Assembly: GCA_023105745.1 (NCBI GenBank)
Contig: JALGQZ010000009.1
Span: 34,462,409-34,526,408, forward strand
Direction: 5' to 3'
Origin: Austropuccinia psidii
Lineage: Eukaryota; Basidiomycota; Pucciniomycetes; Pucciniales; Sphaerophragmiaceae
DNA: 64,000 bases
Shown: positions 44,245 through 58,278 of the stretch, piece after piece
Layout: every line of letters starts with the position of its first letter
How positions within the stretch are numbered: position 1 is the stretch's first letter
Translations under genes and position numbers: made by a program
Notes under the pieces: model-generated
Seen by the model: the letters and a program-made list of their open reading frames with translations, nothing else
What the model was told of the DNA's origin: nothing
Databases searched by the model: none

Positions 44245-45072
44245 ACATACAATAATGCATTTGCATCTGATAATGAACCATTAGGCGCTATAAGGGGACA
44301 TGAAATTGATATTACTCTTAATATTGATAGACCATATCCTCCAGTACTTAGAAGACCAGCTTATCCAGCCAGTCCCAGAGCTAGGGAGGCCTTGGAAAAA
44401 CATATCCAAGAGTTGATCCAACTTGGTGTGCTAAGGAAAGTAGGCCATAATGAGGAAGTTGAAGTGACAACACCTGTTATTATTGCATGGCATAATGATA
44501 AGTCAAGAATGGTTGGAGATTTTAGAGCTTTGAATACCTACACAGTTCCAGATAGGTATCCAATCCCTAGGATCCAAGAAACCTTGACTCAATTGTCTAA
44601 AGCCAAGTATATAACATCAATGGACGCATTAAAAGGCTTCCATCAAAATGTTTTGACGCCTAAAGCTAGGAAATTACTTAGAATTATCACTCACTGTGGT
44701 ATTTATGAGTATCTTAGAATGCCATTTGGCATTAAAAATGCTCCATCTCATTATCAAAGAATGATGAATACCATCTTCCCCACAGAATTGTCTGAAGGAT
44801 GGCTGATCATTTATATTGATGATATTATTATATGTTCTGACTCATGGTCTTTGCACCTTGAAAGACTTGCAAGAGTACTTCATAAAGTTGCAGAAGTGAA
44901 CATGAAAATTTCACTTAAGAAATGCAATTTTGGTTTTGAAGAACTCAAAGCATTAGGACATGTTGTCTCTGGTTTGAGCTTGGGTATTGACAAGAATAAA
45001 GTAGCAGCAGTGTTGCTTAAGCCAATACCCCAGAATAAAAAAAGAAATGATGTCTTTTCTTGGATTTGCTAG
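44245..45072 (+). pseudogene. Reverse transcriptase segment, unit 2
   Basis: Same as unit 1: in gag frame behind the TAA, YIDD at 44812-44823, ending at the A7 frameshift (45037-45043) and TAG 45070-45072. Confidence 0.9.
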
Positions 45073-47266
45073 TTACTATAGGCAACACTTGAAAGATTTT
45101 GCAATTCTAGCCAAGTCACTTTATAGAATCTGTGATCAACAGACTGTATTTGAAATGACACAGGAAAGAATTAAAGCTTATGAGAAGATAAAGAAAGCCC
45201 TTACAGAAGCACCTTTACTCCTCATGCCTGACTGGAATATTCCTTTTAAATTGTACATTGATGCATGTGGGGATGGATTAGGGGCAGCCCTACACCAAGT
45301 CCAAATTATTGATGACAAACCTACAGAAGGACCAGTTTGTTATATCTCAAGACAAATCAAACCAACAGAAGCCAGATATGGTGCAAGCCAAATGGAGTGC
45401 TTATGTTTGGTATGGGCACTTGAGAAATTACACTATTACCTTGATGGCAGTGTTTTTGAAGTGATAACTGACTGTAATGCCGTGAAATCACTTCTTAACA
45501 TGAAAACTCCCAACAGACATATGTTGAGATGGCAAATAGCCATTCAAGAATATAGAGGAAACATGACTATAGTTCATAAAGCAGGAAACATTCACAAAAA
45601 TGCTGATGGACTTAGTAGATGGGCTTTAGCCAACACTCCTGATAACCCAGCTTATGTACCTTTGGAAGCTGAACCACAGATTCCAATTGAAGGGATTAAC
45701 ATAACTGATATTGGGACTGAATTCTTTGAAGAGGTCAGAGAGTCTTATAAACAAGACAAGAATTGCCATATCTTGACTTCTTTATTGGATAAAGACTGCA
45801 AAGACACATCTTTGGTCAATACACTAGATGAAGTTTGGAAAAATTCCTATTCTGAAGGAAGATTTCACTTGTTTGATGGGATTATTTACCATAGAACAAA
45901 ACATTCTTGTGTGATGACATTGTGTAGTAGATTACTCATCAATACCATTCTTCATGAATGCCATAATAGCATTTACTCTGGACACCTATCAGAAGACAGA
46001 ACACTTGAAAAGGTGAAGAACTGTGCATGGTGGCCATCTTGGAGAAAAGAAACCATTGAATATTGCCATACCTGTGATAGATGCCAAAAAGCAAACAGGA
46101 GTACAGGCAAGAAATTTGGATTAATGATCCATATTCAAGAACCAAAATCCCCTTGGGAAGTTGTTCACATGGATTGGGTCACAGAACTTCCTCCAAGTGG
46201 TGACAAAAGTTATAATGCTTGTTTAGTCATTGTAGACAGATATAGCAAAACTCCCATATTCTTACCATGTCATAAAGATGACACTGCTATGGATACAGCT
46301 CTTCTTTTATGGAGTAGAGTTATTTCTCATACAGGGTTATTTAAGAATATCATAAGTGACAGAGACCCCAAGTTCACATCTGCACTTTGGACCAATCTTC
46401 ATAGATTGTTTGGGACTAAGTTATCATTCTCTACAGCATATCACCCTCAAACAGATGGGCTAGCAGAGAGGATGATTCAAACTTTAGAAGACATGATCAG
46501 GAGATTTTGTGCTTATGGATTAGAATTTAAAGACTCAGATGGCTTTACCCATGACTGGTGCACTCTGATACCTGCATTAGAATTGGCATACAAGACATCA
46601 GTCCATTCTTCCACAGGACAAACTCCTGCTATGTTAGAAAAAGGATGGAATCCAAGACTCCCAGCAGACACACTGAGGAAAGACTTGATTGACATTCATC
46701 CTACAGCTTCCAGCTTCAAATTAATGCTTGATAAAGTAAAACACCATGCAAAACAAAGTATGGATGATGCTTTTGATTATGCAAAACAGAAGTGGGACAA
46801 GAGTCATAAAGTACCAGACTTCAAAGTAGGGGACTTAGTTCTAGTTTCAACCTTGAATTTTAATAATATCAAAGGCCCAAAGAAACTTAAAGATTCTTAT
46901 GTAGGACCTTTTGTTATTGTTGCCTTACATGGAACCAATGCAGTACAAGTGGAATTGAGTGGTGAATTGGAAAATAAACACCCCACATTTCCAGTCAGCC
47001 TGATAAAACCTTATCAACCAGCTGACAAAGAATTGTTTCCTTTAAGGAACCCAACTCCTTTAACTGTGCCCCCTGTGGAACAGAATGAAGACAGAAAGAT
47101 AAAGAAAGTCATTAAAGAAAGGAGACTTAGGGGTAAAAATCAAAGAGAATATCTTGTCAGATATAGAAATCCAGTACATGAAGATGAATGGATGGCAGAA
47201 TCAGAAATACCTGACTCAGATAAACTCTTAAGAAGATTTAGACATGAAAGAAGGCCACAAGCCTGA
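45047..47266 (+). CDS. RNase H and integrase segment, unit 2
   Basis: As in unit 1. One private change, C to A at 46185, converts Ala to Glu in VTALPPSG, two residues after the first catalytic Asp region of integrase, so this copy may encode an impaired enzyme. Confidence 0.9.
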   Translation: MMSFLGFASYYRQHLKDFAILAKSLYRICDQQTVFEMTQERIKAYEKIKKALTEAPLLLMPDWNIPFKLYIDACGDGLGAALHQVQIIDDKPTEGPVCYISRQIKPTEARYGASQMECLCLVWALEKLHYYLDGSVFEVITDCNAVKSLLNMKTPNRHMLRWQIAIQEYRGNMTIVHKAGNIHKNADGLSRWALANTPDNPAYVPLEAEPQIPIEGINITDIGTEFFEEVRESYKQDKNCHILTSLLDKDCKDTSLVNTLDEVWKNSYSEGRFHLFDGIIYHRTKHSCVMTLCSRLLINTILHECHNSIYSGHLSEDRTLEKVKNCAWWPSWRKETIEYCHTCDRCQKANRSTGKKFGLMIHIQEPKSPWEVVHMDWVTELPPSGDKSYNACLVIVDRYSKTPIFLPCHKDDTAMDTALLLWSRVISHTGLFKNIISDRDPKFTSALWTNLHRLFGTKLSFSTAYHPQTDGLAERMIQTLEDMIRRFCAYGLEFKDSDGFTHDWCTLIPALELAYKTSVHSSTGQTPAMLEKGWNPRLPADTLRKDLIDIHPTASSFKLMLDKVKHHAKQSMDDAFDYAKQKWDKSHKVPDFKVGDLVLVSTLNFNNIKGPKKLKDSYVGPFVIVALHGTNAVQVELSGELENKHPTFPVSLIKPYQPADKELFPLRNPTPLTVPPVEQNEDRKIKKVIKERRLRGKNQREYLVRYRNPVHEDEWMAESEIPDSDKLLRRFRHERRPQA

Positions 47267-47367
47267 ATATGTCTATAAATGTGCTTTAAATTACTTGATC
47301 TGAGTAATGTGAAGAGGTTGGACAGTGGACATTAACCCCCTTTTGGGGCCTTATTCTTTTTACCACT

Positions 47368-47408
47368 AATAAAATTGTAGTACAATTTTATTTTTTGGTG
47401 GGAGGGAA
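47368..47408 (+). other. Hairpin and polypurine tract before array LTR 3
   Basis: The 12-bp inverted repeat is at 47368-47392 and GGTGGGAGGGAA at 47397-47408. Confidence 0.8.
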
Positions 47409-49325
47409 TGTGAGCCTTGAGGTATATTTTACATACCCAAATAGGCCACAATTATCTTAAAAAGAAATTTTGAATTATGCAAAACTCATAAGTCATGCAT
47501 ATATCCAAAATTCATCATTTTCAATTTCAGAAAAGATGAATAACTTTTTATTGAGTAAGTAAATCCATGGATTTAAGACCAGATTTGGATTCTACACAAA
47601 AATTCACCTAGGGTAGCTCCATAGAGTGAATAAGCTCAATTTAAGTATTTGAGGTGGTAAAATGGAAAATACTTCAATACCACATCATTAATACCACATA
47701 AAAGATCCGTGAAAATTTTTGTTTTTCTTGATTTTTAGCCAAAATAATGGGAAAGTGAGAAATCCCATGTTACATATACACTAAGAATAGTGTTATGCAT
47801 GTTTTGAGCACTTAATATCATGGTATTCTTACATGGACTTTTGGTACACCCATAGTGGATATCTCACTTTAAGCTTAAATTACTATTTTGACGTAAAAAA
47901 TAGGCAAGGGGGACAAAAGACATCAAAGAGAGCCAGGGTACCCAACTTCTGAGGCCTCAGAGGCGTGGATAGCTCCAGAGCATGGATCCATGGCTCATCT
48001 TGGCCCAATTGGTAAACTAAAACTCTTTGGGAACTTGGTTACCAAGTTACAACTACTGTAAAACATCAGAAAATAGCAAATAACCTGCTATTTTGACGTG
48101 CCAAGGAGGTAATGAGCTACTTACACTCCTGTAACCATGTCAATTACTAATGACTTTCCATGGATAAACCCCAAAAGAGTAATTAAAACCCTTTTGGGAC
48201 CCATATTCATTGATTTACCTCATAGCAACCAGCAAAACACTGCTATTTGCAATTCTACGTAGAAATGAGGTAAAACCTTCAAAAATTCATTAAAAATACA
48301 ATTCTTAATGAATCTTTCTGAAACTTTCAGGACTAAAGGAGAACTGTATTATCTATGGTACAACCAAAAAGAATTACAGTTTTACTAGTAAAATTAAAAG
48401 TTTTACTTACAGTCCATTTTTGGATATTCTACGTGAAACACTGAATCTTCAAAAAATCACAGTAATTACAACCTGTGATGAAATTGGCAATAACATTGAT
48501 AACTTTGAGAAATCAATGATTATTTTAGAATAAAAGAAGATTTACAAGTGTTACTCCTTTTATTCTTAACCATATTGGGGTTGGTAGTCACGTAAAAGAA
48601 TCAATTAAGTAATTATGATAATCTTACATGACAACAGATGATGCAATCAATAATCCAAAAAGGTTTATTGTTTTCTCACTCACTGGTTTTTCAGTTTGCT
48701 CCATGGCACGCCTCTGTGAGCTGTTGTTGACTTAAAAGAAGCCTCTTCTTGCTGTTTTTTCATCATCATCTTATCAATTTATTAAATCTTTATTACCAAC
48801 AAGTAAGTATTAGTTCAACTATTCTTAAGTGTTTTAATTCTTTCAGAATCAATCAGAAAGACGTGAAATCATAGAATCCAACTATATATTGTTGTAATAC
48901 TGTTATAAATCATTTTGATCCCTTAAATCCACAATTCCACGTCAAATTTCTCTACTTTTATTATCAATAAGTTCTTTGGAGTATTAGTGAGTCTTTTATC
49001 TTTAATTCTTAAAGTTTTTCTCTAGTAATAGTTTTCTTCAAGAATTATCTTTATAATTATTCTTGTAAAAGATAATTATATATTAAAATAATTTTATTAT
49101 TTTAATAAAAGAAGTTTTTATTATTAAATTCTTCTTGTAATTGATTCTTGTAGACAATTACTGCTCACTGTTATAATCACTAGTAGTGTATAACACGTGA
49201 AAGAAATAATTTCATAATTATTTAATTGTGGTTATAATAATTTTTATTATTATATTTCATAAGAACAGACATAGTACTGTTGATTAATAGTAATATTATC
49301 ATCAGTTTCATAGTCACATCTTACA
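47409..49325 (+). repeat. Array LTR 3 (1917 bp)
   Basis: Shared by units 2 and 3; the donor GTAAGT is at 48803-48808. Confidence 0.97.
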
Positions 49326-49445
49326 TTTGGGGGCCTGGCCGTGATTTTATCCATAGACTTGGCTTTAATCATATTCTAGACTTCATTATTGTGTTCTAAA
49401 AAACCACCACACCTACCACATCTTACATTTGGGGGCCTGGCCGTG
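49326..49445 (+). other. Duplicated primer-binding region, unit 3
   Basis: Copies at 49326-49343 and 49428-49445. The leader continues without ATG to the acceptor AG at 49814-49815. Confidence 0.85.
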
Positions 49446-49815
49446 TTTTTTGAACCTTGTACCCTTAATTAATATATTTTTAAGCTCTAAAATATATTAA
49501 TTTAATTAATTTTTTTTCTTTCAATTTGGAGTTAAAATATTTTTATTTTTGAAATTGTTTTAAAATCTTTTTCATTGAGGAATTTGGTTTAATTTTATAT
49601 TGTTTTTACACGTGGCTTTTTCACATCCAAAAACTTATAAAATTATTCTTTGAGTTACTCTGAATTAATTTTCATTCAAAATCTTAAATTTTAATTTTTT
49701 TCTTTAAAAAGAATAATTTTTTTAATATTAAAAAATATAAAACTTATAAAAAATCTTTAAAAAATATTTTAAAAAGTATAAAAAATAATTTTTTCTCTTT
49801 TATAATTTCTTTTAG

Positions 49816-50803
49816 TGTCTTTAATCAAATACTGTGCAGCTGGCAACAGACTCAGTAAAAGATATATCACTATTCCAGAATCTTCAGAAGCAGAATCTGA
49901 AGACAGTATTGAGGTGCAGATTGCTAAAAGAGGCACCTTATTCAACTCAGAAAAAGCTAAATTACCACCAAAAGGTGTGTATTTTATCTTATATTTTCAC
50001 CTTTTATCTTTAAATTGACGTGAAAATGGTGCATACCAGAAATGGAAGCAACTATTCAGTCCAACCAGATGGATGTGGACAAGGAAGAGGCAAGACCAAA
50101 TCCAGAAGTGCCAAATCTTCCACAAGAAAGGCACATCTGGAGGATGCCAGAGTTGCCCCCCATTCCCCAAGGTCTGTACCAACAGATTTTGACGTGAATT
50201 CTGAGCCTGAACTAATTTATGATAATATTTCCAGGGCTGAACCATTTTCAAGTGGCAGCAATAGAAATATATCAGAGCCAGTACAAAAATTGGTTCAGAG
50301 CAGCCAAAGAAGAGGAGTGGGAAATCTGCCCAAGCCTTTGGCAGGGGGCCATGAACTCCTACTTACACATCAAGAGCTTTCTGGGTCAGGAGAAGACCAT
50401 AGAACTCTTAGGAGGTTGGAGCCCCCTGTCTTGCAAAGACAAGGTCAAAAAGATAAAGAATTGGTTGAAGAACCAGAGTCTTTTATCCATAGACCAGAAG
50501 AAAGAATTGGAAATGACTCCAACTTTGGAGACAGAGGCACCAGTGGCATCTACCAGCTCCAAACCAGCTCCAGAAGCATCCAAGGACAAGCCCAAAGGAC
50601 CTCAAAAGAAACAGAGAGGTCCCAAGAACCATCAAGGCAAGGGCAAAGGCAAAGCCAATTGGCACAGACCTTACCCACAAGGGTACAGGATCCCCAGATT
50701 GGAGCCTTCAGCCGTGGACAGTGTCTTCAATATGGCCAGAACTCTTATGGAATTCACAGCCAAAGAGCAGGAAAGGATGAACAGGACTTTTCCACACAAA
50801 TAA
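49816..50803 (+). CDS. Predicted spliced accessory protein, unit 3 (exons 49816-49974 and 50235-50803)
   Basis: Identical to unit 2 except for G to A at 50796, which changes the third-last residue from Arg to His here and is silent (Thr) in the overlapping gag frame. Confidence 0.6.
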
Positions 50804-52707
50804 ATGATGTACATAGAAGTATTAGTGTAGAAATTGGCAAACTTGAGTCAAAGTTAAAGCAAATTACATTAGACATCAATGATTTAAAGAAAAATGACAA
50901 GCAACATTCTGATTGGCATAAATTGACAACTGTCACCCTTGAGTCAATTAGCAATGCTTGTGAAAGAATTGAGAACCAATGTCAAAATAATGACACAGAG
51001 GATCTTTCCATCTTTAAAGTAAATGATAGACTTAAAACTCTTGAAGACCATGTCTTACAAATAGTTAAGAACACTAATCAATTTGCTATACATTTAGCAA
51101 AAAGTGACAGTGAAAGGCAGAAATTGAAGAATGAAATAATTGCAAGTGTGGAGCAAATTCATAAGAATCATGAACCACATATGCCAAGACATTCTACACC
51201 TTTGACTGAAGAAAAACTTTCTGTCAAAGAAAGTTTGACTCCATTCTTAGGAGAGAATGTTATTTCTGCAAAGGATATTCCCAAATTAGAAGAATGGCCA
51301 ACATTCTCTGGTGAAGGAGAATACAACCATATTGAATTCATCAGGACTATTGATATGTTGCAAGAAGACTTTAATATACCTGATGAAATCATAGTAGGAA
51401 AATTACATTGTTTGTTTACCAAGACTGCAAAGAAATGGTATTACAAGATGAGAATGGATCATGGAAGACATGACTGGTCTTGGTGGAAATCTGAAGTGAT
51501 TACCAAATGGGCCAATAATTCTTGGAGGTTTAAAATGGAGAATGCTTTTGAAAGTGCCATTTTTAACTCAGAAAAAGACAAACCACTTACTTGGTTCTTC
51601 AAACAAAAAGACAGATTATCTGCTTTACACCCAGATATGTCTGACACTATGATTAATATGAAAATATTAAGAAAATGTGGAGGAGAACTGGAACATGCTA
51701 TCAAAAGCAGATGTGTGGAACCCTGTTCAACAGAGGACTACATTAATGCTATGGAAGATATCATTACCAGAACAAGAATTGGTAAAACTTGGGTTAGAAA
51801 CCCAATAGAGTCCAAAATAGTCTCAAAGATTCCTAGAGAGGAAAGAAGACCAGAAAGACCTGTCTTGAAGTGTCATAAATGTGGAAGTACTTCACATTTA
51901 GCCAACACTTGCCCTAAGAAGACAAAGATCAATGAAGTTCAAATCATTGAAGACATTCAGTGTACTGAAGAGAAAGAAGAGTCTGATCAAGATTCTGCAG
52001 TCTCTGAAGATACACCAGTAGAGGACTATCCCATTGAAAACATTTCAGCTTTCTTTGAGGTCACAGAAGTCCATACCCACTTGCCACAGTACAGTGAGGA
52101 TTGCTACAACCTGATCAATATCCAAGATGCCAGAATGTGTAAAACAAAACCTGCTAGAGGAAAGGGTTATACTGCTGGAGCATCCTGTATCACATCAGTT
52201 CTAATGGGTGATATTGAAGCCAAAGTAAATCTGGATACAGGAGCATTTTGCACTTGTATTGGCAAGGATTATCTCCAAATTATACTTCCTGAATGGAAAA
52301 ACCATCTATTACCAATAGAAGGTGTACAGTTCAGTAGTGCCAGTAACAATATGTACCCCTTGGGCATATTGGATACTAGTATTGTATTCCCACATCCAGC
52401 AGGAAGTGTAAGAATGAAAACTGAGATTGTAGTAATGGATAATTGTACATCTCAGCATATCATTCTTGGAAATGATTACTTGAATATTTATGGTATTGAT
52501 ATAAATAACCATAAAGACAGATATTTCACAATTGGAGATAACAAAAGGCAAAAATTTGCTTTCTCCAATATGCCAAAACAGATATCTGTAGTATCTTCTG
52601 TCAAAGATACTTACAAAGATGAATTTGTGTCTAAACAACTTGTTGAAGCACAAATTAATCCATCATTGTCACCAAAGATGAGGAATGAACTTATTGATGT
52701 ATTATAA
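50026..52707 (+). CDS. gag-protease ORF, unit 3
   Basis: Uninterrupted 893-residue frame with the consensus array sequence; it ends at the shared TAA 52705-52707. This is the best representative of the array Gag-protease. Confidence 0.9.
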   Translation: MVHTRNGSNYSVQPDGCGQGRGKTKSRSAKSSTRKAHLEDARVAPHSPRSVPTDFDVNSEPELIYDNISRAEPFSSGSNRNISEPVQKLVQSSQRRGVGNLPKPLAGGHELLLTHQELSGSGEDHRTLRRLEPPVLQRQGQKDKELVEEPESFIHRPEERIGNDSNFGDRGTSGIYQLQTSSRSIQGQAQRTSKETERSQEPSRQGQRQSQLAQTLPTRVQDPQIGAFSRGQCLQYGQNSYGIHSQRAGKDEQDFSTQINDVHRSISVEIGKLESKLKQITLDINDLKKNDKQHSDWHKLTTVTLESISNACERIENQCQNNDTEDLSIFKVNDRLKTLEDHVLQIVKNTNQFAIHLAKSDSERQKLKNEIIASVEQIHKNHEPHMPRHSTPLTEEKLSVKESLTPFLGENVISAKDIPKLEEWPTFSGEGEYNHIEFIRTIDMLQEDFNIPDEIIVGKLHCLFTKTAKKWYYKMRMDHGRHDWSWWKSEVITKWANNSWRFKMENAFESAIFNSEKDKPLTWFFKQKDRLSALHPDMSDTMINMKILRKCGGELEHAIKSRCVEPCSTEDYINAMEDIITRTRIGKTWVRNPIESKIVSKIPREERRPERPVLKCHKCGSTSHLANTCPKKTKINEVQIIEDIQCTEEKEESDQDSAVSEDTPVEDYPIENISAFFEVTEVHTHLPQYSEDCYNLINIQDARMCKTKPARGKGYTAGASCITSVLMGDIEAKVNLDTGAFCTCIGKDYLQIILPEWKNHLLPIEGVQFSSASNNMYPLGILDTSIVFPHPAGSVRMKTEIVVMDNCTSQHIILGNDYLNIYGIDINNHKDRYFTIGDNKRQKFAFSNMPKQISVVSSVKDTYKDEFVSKQLVEAQINPSLSPKMRNELIDVL

Positions 52708-53535
52708 ACATACAATAATGCATTTGCATCTGATAATGAACCATTAGGCGCTATAAGGGGACATGAAATTGATATTACTCTTAATATTGATAGACCATAT
52801 CCTCCAGTACTTAGAAGACCAGCTTATCCAGCCAGTCCCAGAGCTAGGGAGGCCTTGGAAAAACATATCCAAGAGTTGATCCAACTTGGTGTGCTAAGGA
52901 AAGTAGGCCATAATGAGGAAGTTGAAGTGACAACACCTGTTATTATTGCATGGCATAATGATAAGTCAAGAATGGTTGGAGATTTTAGAGCTTTGAATAC
53001 CTACACAGTTCCAGATAGGTATCCAATCCCTAGGATCCAAGAAACCTTGACTCAATTGTCTAAAGCCAAGTATATAACATCAATGGACGCATTAAAAGGC
53101 TTCCATCAAAATGTTTTGACGCCTAAAGCTAGGAAATTACTTAGAATTATCACTCACTGTGGTATTTATGAGTATCTTAGAATGCCATTTGGCATTAAAA
53201 ATGCTCCATCTCATTATCAAAGAATGATGAATACCATCTTCCCCACAGAATTGTCTGAAGGATGGCTGATCATTTATATTGATGATATTATTATATGTTC
53301 TGACTCATGGTCTTTGCACCTTGAAAGACTTGCAAGAGTACTTCATAAAGTTGCAGAAGTGAACATGAAAATTTCACTTAAGAAATGCAATTTTGGTTTT
53401 GAAGAACTCAAAGCATTAGGACATGTTGTCTCTGGTTTGAGCTTGGGTATTGACAAGAATAAAGTAGCAGCAGTGTTGCTTAAGCCAATACCCCAGAATA
53501 AAAAAAGAAATGATGTCTTTTCTTGGATTTGCTAG
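52708..53535 (+). pseudogene. Reverse transcriptase segment, unit 3
   Basis: Same two lesions as the other units: TAA before it, and A7 plus TAG at its end. Confidence 0.9.
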
Positions 53536-55729
53536 TTACTATAGGCAACACTTGAAAGATTTTGCAATTCTAGCCAAGTCACTTTATAGAATCTGTGATC
53601 AACAGACTGTATTTGAAATGACACAGGAAAGAATTAAAGCTTATGAGAAGATAAAGAAAGCCCTTACAGAAGCACCTTTACTCCTCATGCCTGACTGGAA
53701 TATTCCTTTTAAATTGTACATTGATGCATGTGGGGATGGATTAGGGGCAGCCCTACACCAAGTCCAAATTATTGATGACAAACCTACAGAAGGACCAGTT
53801 TGTTATATCTCAAGACAAATCAAACCAACAGAAGCCAGATATGGTGCAAGCCAAATGGAGTGCTTATGTTTGGTATGGGCACTTGAGAAATTACACTATT
53901 ACCTTGATGGCAGTGTTTTTGAAGTGATAACTGACTGTAATGCCGTGAAATCACTTCTTAACATGAAAACTCCCAACAGACATATGTTGAGATGGCAAAT
54001 AGCCATTCAAGAATATAGAGGAAACATGACTATAGTTCATAAAGCAGGAAACATTCACAAAAATGCTGATGGACTTAGTAGATGGGCTTTAGCCAACACT
54101 CCTGATAACCCAGCTTATGTACCTTTGGAAGCTGAACCACAGATTCCAATTGAAGGGATTAACATAACTGATATTGGGACTGAATTCTTTGAAGAGGTCA
54201 GAGAGTCTTATAAACAAGACAAGAATTGCCATATCTTGACTTCTTTATTGGATAAAGACTGCAAAGACACATCTTTGGTCAATACACTAGATGAAGTTTG
54301 GAAAAATTCCTATTCTGAAGGAAGATTTCACTTGTTTGATGGGATTATTTACCATAGAACAAAACATTCTTGTGTGATGACATTGTGTAGTAGATTACTC
54401 ATCAATACCATTCTTCATGAATGCCATAATAGCATTTACTCTGGACACCTATCAGAAGACAGAACACTTGAAAAGGTGAAGAACTGTGCATGGTGGCCAT
54501 CTTGGAGAAAAGAAACCATTGAATATTGCCATACCTGTGATAGATGCCAAAAAGCAAACAGGAGTACAGGCAAGAAATTTGGATTAATGATCCATATTCA
54601 AGAACCAAAATCCCCTTGGGAAGTTGTTCACATGGATTGGGTCACAGCACTTCCTCCAAGTGGTGACAAAAGTTATAATGCTTGTTTAGTCATTGTAGAC
54701 AGATATAGCAAAACTCCCATATTCTTACCATGTCATAAAGATGACACTGCTATGGATACAGCTCTTCTTTTATGGAGTAGAGTTATTTCTCATACAGGGT
54801 TATTTAAGAATATCATAAGTGACAGAGACCCCAAGTTCACATCTGCACTTTGGACCAATCTTCATAGATTGTTTGGGACTAAGTTATCATTCTCTACAGC
54901 ATATCACCCTCAAACAGATGGGCTAGCAGAGAGGATGATTCAAACTTTAGAAGACATGATCAGGAGATTTTGTGCTTATGGATTAGAATTTAAAGACTCA
55001 GATGGCTTTACCCATGACTGGTGCACTCTGATACCTGCATTAGAATTGGCATACAAGACATCAGTCCATTCTTCCACAGGACAAACTCCTGCTATGTTAG
55101 AAAAAGGATGGAATCCAAGACTCCCAGCAGACACACTGAGGAAAGACTTGATTGACATTCATCCTACAGCTTCCAGCTTCAAATTAATGCTTGATAAAGT
55201 AAAACACCATGCAAAACAAAGTATGGATGATGCTTTTGATTATGCAAAACAGAAGTGGGACAAGAGTCATAAAGTACCAGACTTCAAAGTAGGGGACTTA
55301 GTTCTAGTTTCAACCTTGAATTTTAATAATATCAAAGGCCCAAAGAAACTTAAAGATTCTTATGTAGGACCTTTTGTTATTGTTGCCTTACATGGAACCA
55401 ATGCAGTACAAGTGGAATTGAGTGGTGAATTGGAAAATAAACACCCCACATTTCCAGTCAGCCTGATAAAACCTTATCAACCAGCTGACAAAGAATTGTT
55501 TCCTTTAAGGAACCCAACTCCTTTAACTGTGCCCCCTGTGGAACAGAATGAAGACAGAAAGATAAAGAAAGTCATTAAAGAAAGGAGACTTAGGGGTAAA
55601 AATCAAAGAGAATATCTTGTCAGATATAGAAATCCAGTACATGAAGATGAATGGATGGCAGAATCAGAAATACCTGACTCAGATAAACTCTTAAGAAGAT
55701 TTAGACATGAAAGAAGGCCACAAGCCTGA
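53510..55729 (+). CDS. RNase H and integrase segment, unit 3
   Basis: Consensus array sequence, identical in translation to unit 1, with the complete RNase H and DD35E residues. Confidence 0.9.
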   Translation: MMSFLGFASYYRQHLKDFAILAKSLYRICDQQTVFEMTQERIKAYEKIKKALTEAPLLLMPDWNIPFKLYIDACGDGLGAALHQVQIIDDKPTEGPVCYISRQIKPTEARYGASQMECLCLVWALEKLHYYLDGSVFEVITDCNAVKSLLNMKTPNRHMLRWQIAIQEYRGNMTIVHKAGNIHKNADGLSRWALANTPDNPAYVPLEAEPQIPIEGINITDIGTEFFEEVRESYKQDKNCHILTSLLDKDCKDTSLVNTLDEVWKNSYSEGRFHLFDGIIYHRTKHSCVMTLCSRLLINTILHECHNSIYSGHLSEDRTLEKVKNCAWWPSWRKETIEYCHTCDRCQKANRSTGKKFGLMIHIQEPKSPWEVVHMDWVTALPPSGDKSYNACLVIVDRYSKTPIFLPCHKDDTAMDTALLLWSRVISHTGLFKNIISDRDPKFTSALWTNLHRLFGTKLSFSTAYHPQTDGLAERMIQTLEDMIRRFCAYGLEFKDSDGFTHDWCTLIPALELAYKTSVHSSTGQTPAMLEKGWNPRLPADTLRKDLIDIHPTASSFKLMLDKVKHHAKQSMDDAFDYAKQKWDKSHKVPDFKVGDLVLVSTLNFNNIKGPKKLKDSYVGPFVIVALHGTNAVQVELSGELENKHPTFPVSLIKPYQPADKELFPLRNPTPLTVPPVEQNEDRKIKKVIKERRLRGKNQREYLVRYRNPVHEDEWMAESEIPDSDKLLRRFRHERRPQA

Positions 55730-55830
55730 ATATGTCTATAAATGTGCTTTAAATTACTTGATCTGAGTAATGTGAAGAGGTTGGACAGTGGACATTAACC
55801 CCCTTTTGGGGCCTTATTCTTTTTACCACT

Positions 55831-55871
55831 AATAAAATTGTAGTACAATTTTATTTTTTGGTGGGAGGGAA
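55831..55871 (+). other. Hairpin and polypurine tract before array LTR 4
   Basis: The inverted repeat is at 55831-55855 and the polypurine tract at 55860-55871. Confidence 0.8.
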
Positions 55872-57788
55872 TGTGAGCCTTGAGGTATATTTTACATACC
55901 CAAATAGGCCACAATTATCTTAAAAAGAAATTTTGAATTATGCAAAACTCATAAGTCATGCATATATCCAAAATTCATCATTTTCAATTTCAGAAAAGAT
56001 GAATAACTTTTTATTGAGTAAGTAAATCCATGGATTTAAGACCAGATTTGGATTCTACACAAAAATTCACCTAGGGTAGCTCCATAGAGTGAATAAGCTC
56101 AATTTAAGTATTTGAGGTGGTAAAATGGAAAATACTTCAATACCACATCATTAATACCACATAAAAGATCCGTGAAAATTTTTGTTTTTCTTGATTTTTA
56201 GCCAAAATAATGGGAAAGTGAGAAATCCCATGTTACATATACACTAAGAATAGTGTTATGCATGTTTTGAGCACTTAATATCATGGTATTCTTACATGGA
56301 CTTTTGGTACACCCATAGTGGATATCTCACTTTAAGCTTAAATTACTATTTTGACGTAAAAAATAGGCAAGGGGGACAAAAGACATCAAAGAGAGCCAGG
56401 GTACCCAACTTCTGAGGCCTCAGAGGCGTGGATAGCTCCAGAGCATGGATCCATGGCTCATCTTGGCCCAATTGGTAAACTAAAACTCTTTGGGAACTTG
56501 GTTACCAAGTTACAACTACTGTAAAACATCAGAAAATAGCAAATAACCTGCTATTTTGACGTGCCAAGGAGGTAATGAGCTACTTACACTCCTGTAACCA
56601 TGTCAATTACTAATGACTTTCCATGGATAAACCCCAAAAGAGTAATTAAAACCCTTTTGGGACCCATATTCATTGATTTACCTCATAGCAACCAGCAAAA
56701 CACTGCTATTTGCAATTCTACGTAGAAATGAGGTAAAACCTTCAAAAATTCATTAAAAATACAATTCTTAATGAATCTTTCTGAAACTTTCAGGACTAAA
56801 GGAGAACTGTATTATCTATGGTACAACCAAAAAGAATTACAGTTTTACTAGTAAAATTAAAAGTTTTACTTACAGTCCATTTTTGGATATTCTACGTGAA
56901 ACACTGAATCTTCAAAAAATCACAGTAATTACAACCTGTGATGAAATTGGCAATAACATTGATAACTTTGAGAAATCAATGATTATTTTAGAATAAAAGA
57001 AGATTTACAAGTGTTACTCCTTTTATTCTTAACCATATTGGGGTTGGTAGTCACGTAAAAGAATCAATTAAGTAATTATGATAATCTTACATGACAACAG
57101 ATGATGCAATCAATAATCCAAAAAGGTTTATTGTTTTCTCACTCACTGGTTTTTCAGTTTGCTCCATGGCACGCCTCTGTGAGCTGTTGTTGACTTAAAA
57201 GAAGCCTCTTCTTGCTGTTTTTTCATCATCATCTTATCAATTTATTAAATCTTTATTACCAACAAGTAAGTATTAGTTCAACTATTCTTAAGTGTTTTAA
57301 TTCTTTCAGAATCAATCAGAAAGACGTGAAATCATAGAATCCAACTATATATTGTTGTAATACTGTTATAAATCATTTTGATCCCTTAAATCCACAATTC
57401 CACGTCAAATTTCTCTACTTTTATTATCAATAAGTTCTTTGGAGTATTAGTGAGTCTTTTATCTTTAATTCTTAAAGTTTTTCTCTAGTAATAGTTTTCT
57501 TCAAGAATTATCTTTATAATTATTCTTGTAAAAGATAATTATATATTAAAATAATTTTATTATTTTAATAAAAGAAGTTTTTATTATTAAATTCTTCTTG
57601 TAATTGATTCTTGTAGACAATTACTGCTCACTGTTATAATCACTAGTAGTGTATAACACGTGAAAGAAATAATTTCATAATTATTTAATTGTGGTTATAA
57701 TAATTTTTATTATTATATTTCATAAGAACAGACATAGTACTGTTGATTAATAGTAATATTATCATCAGTTTCATAGTCACATCTTACA
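55872..57788 (+). repeat. Array LTR 4 (1917 bp)
   Basis: Shared by units 3 and 4; the donor GTAAGT is at 57266-57271. Confidence 0.97.
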
Positions 57789-57908
57789 TTTGGGGGCCTG
57801 GCCGTGATTTTATCCATAGACTTGGCTTTAATCATATTCTAGACTTCATTATTGTGTTCTAAAAAACCACCACACCTACCACATCTTACATTTGGGGGCC
57901 TGGCCGTG
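57789..57908 (+). other. Duplicated primer-binding region, unit 4
   Basis: Copies at 57789-57806 and 57891-57908, then the ATG-free leader up to the acceptor AG at 58277-58278. Confidence 0.85.
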
Positions 57909-58278
57909 TTTTTTGAACCTTGTACCCTTAATTAATATATTTTTAAGCTCTAAAATATATTAATTTAATTAATTTTTTTTCTTTCAATTTGGAGTTAAAA
58001 TATTTTTATTTTTGAAATTGTTTTAAAATCTTTTTCATTGAGGAATTTGGTTTAATTTTATATTGTTTTTACACGTGGCTTTTTCACATCCAAAAACTTA
58101 TAAAATTATTCTTTGAGTTACTCTGAATTAATTTTCATTCAAAATCTTAAATTTTAATTTTTTTCTTTAAAAAGAATAATTTTTTTAATATTAAAAAATA
58201 TAAAACTTATAAAAAATCTTTAAAAAATATTTTAAAAAGTATAAAAAATAATTTTTTCTCTTTTATAATTTCTTTTAG

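Noticed and set aside
45037..45043. Seven-A run as a classical -1 programmed frameshift site
   Set aside because: The needed shift is +1, and element C has six A bases in frame at the same place, so a one-base insertion is the simpler reading.
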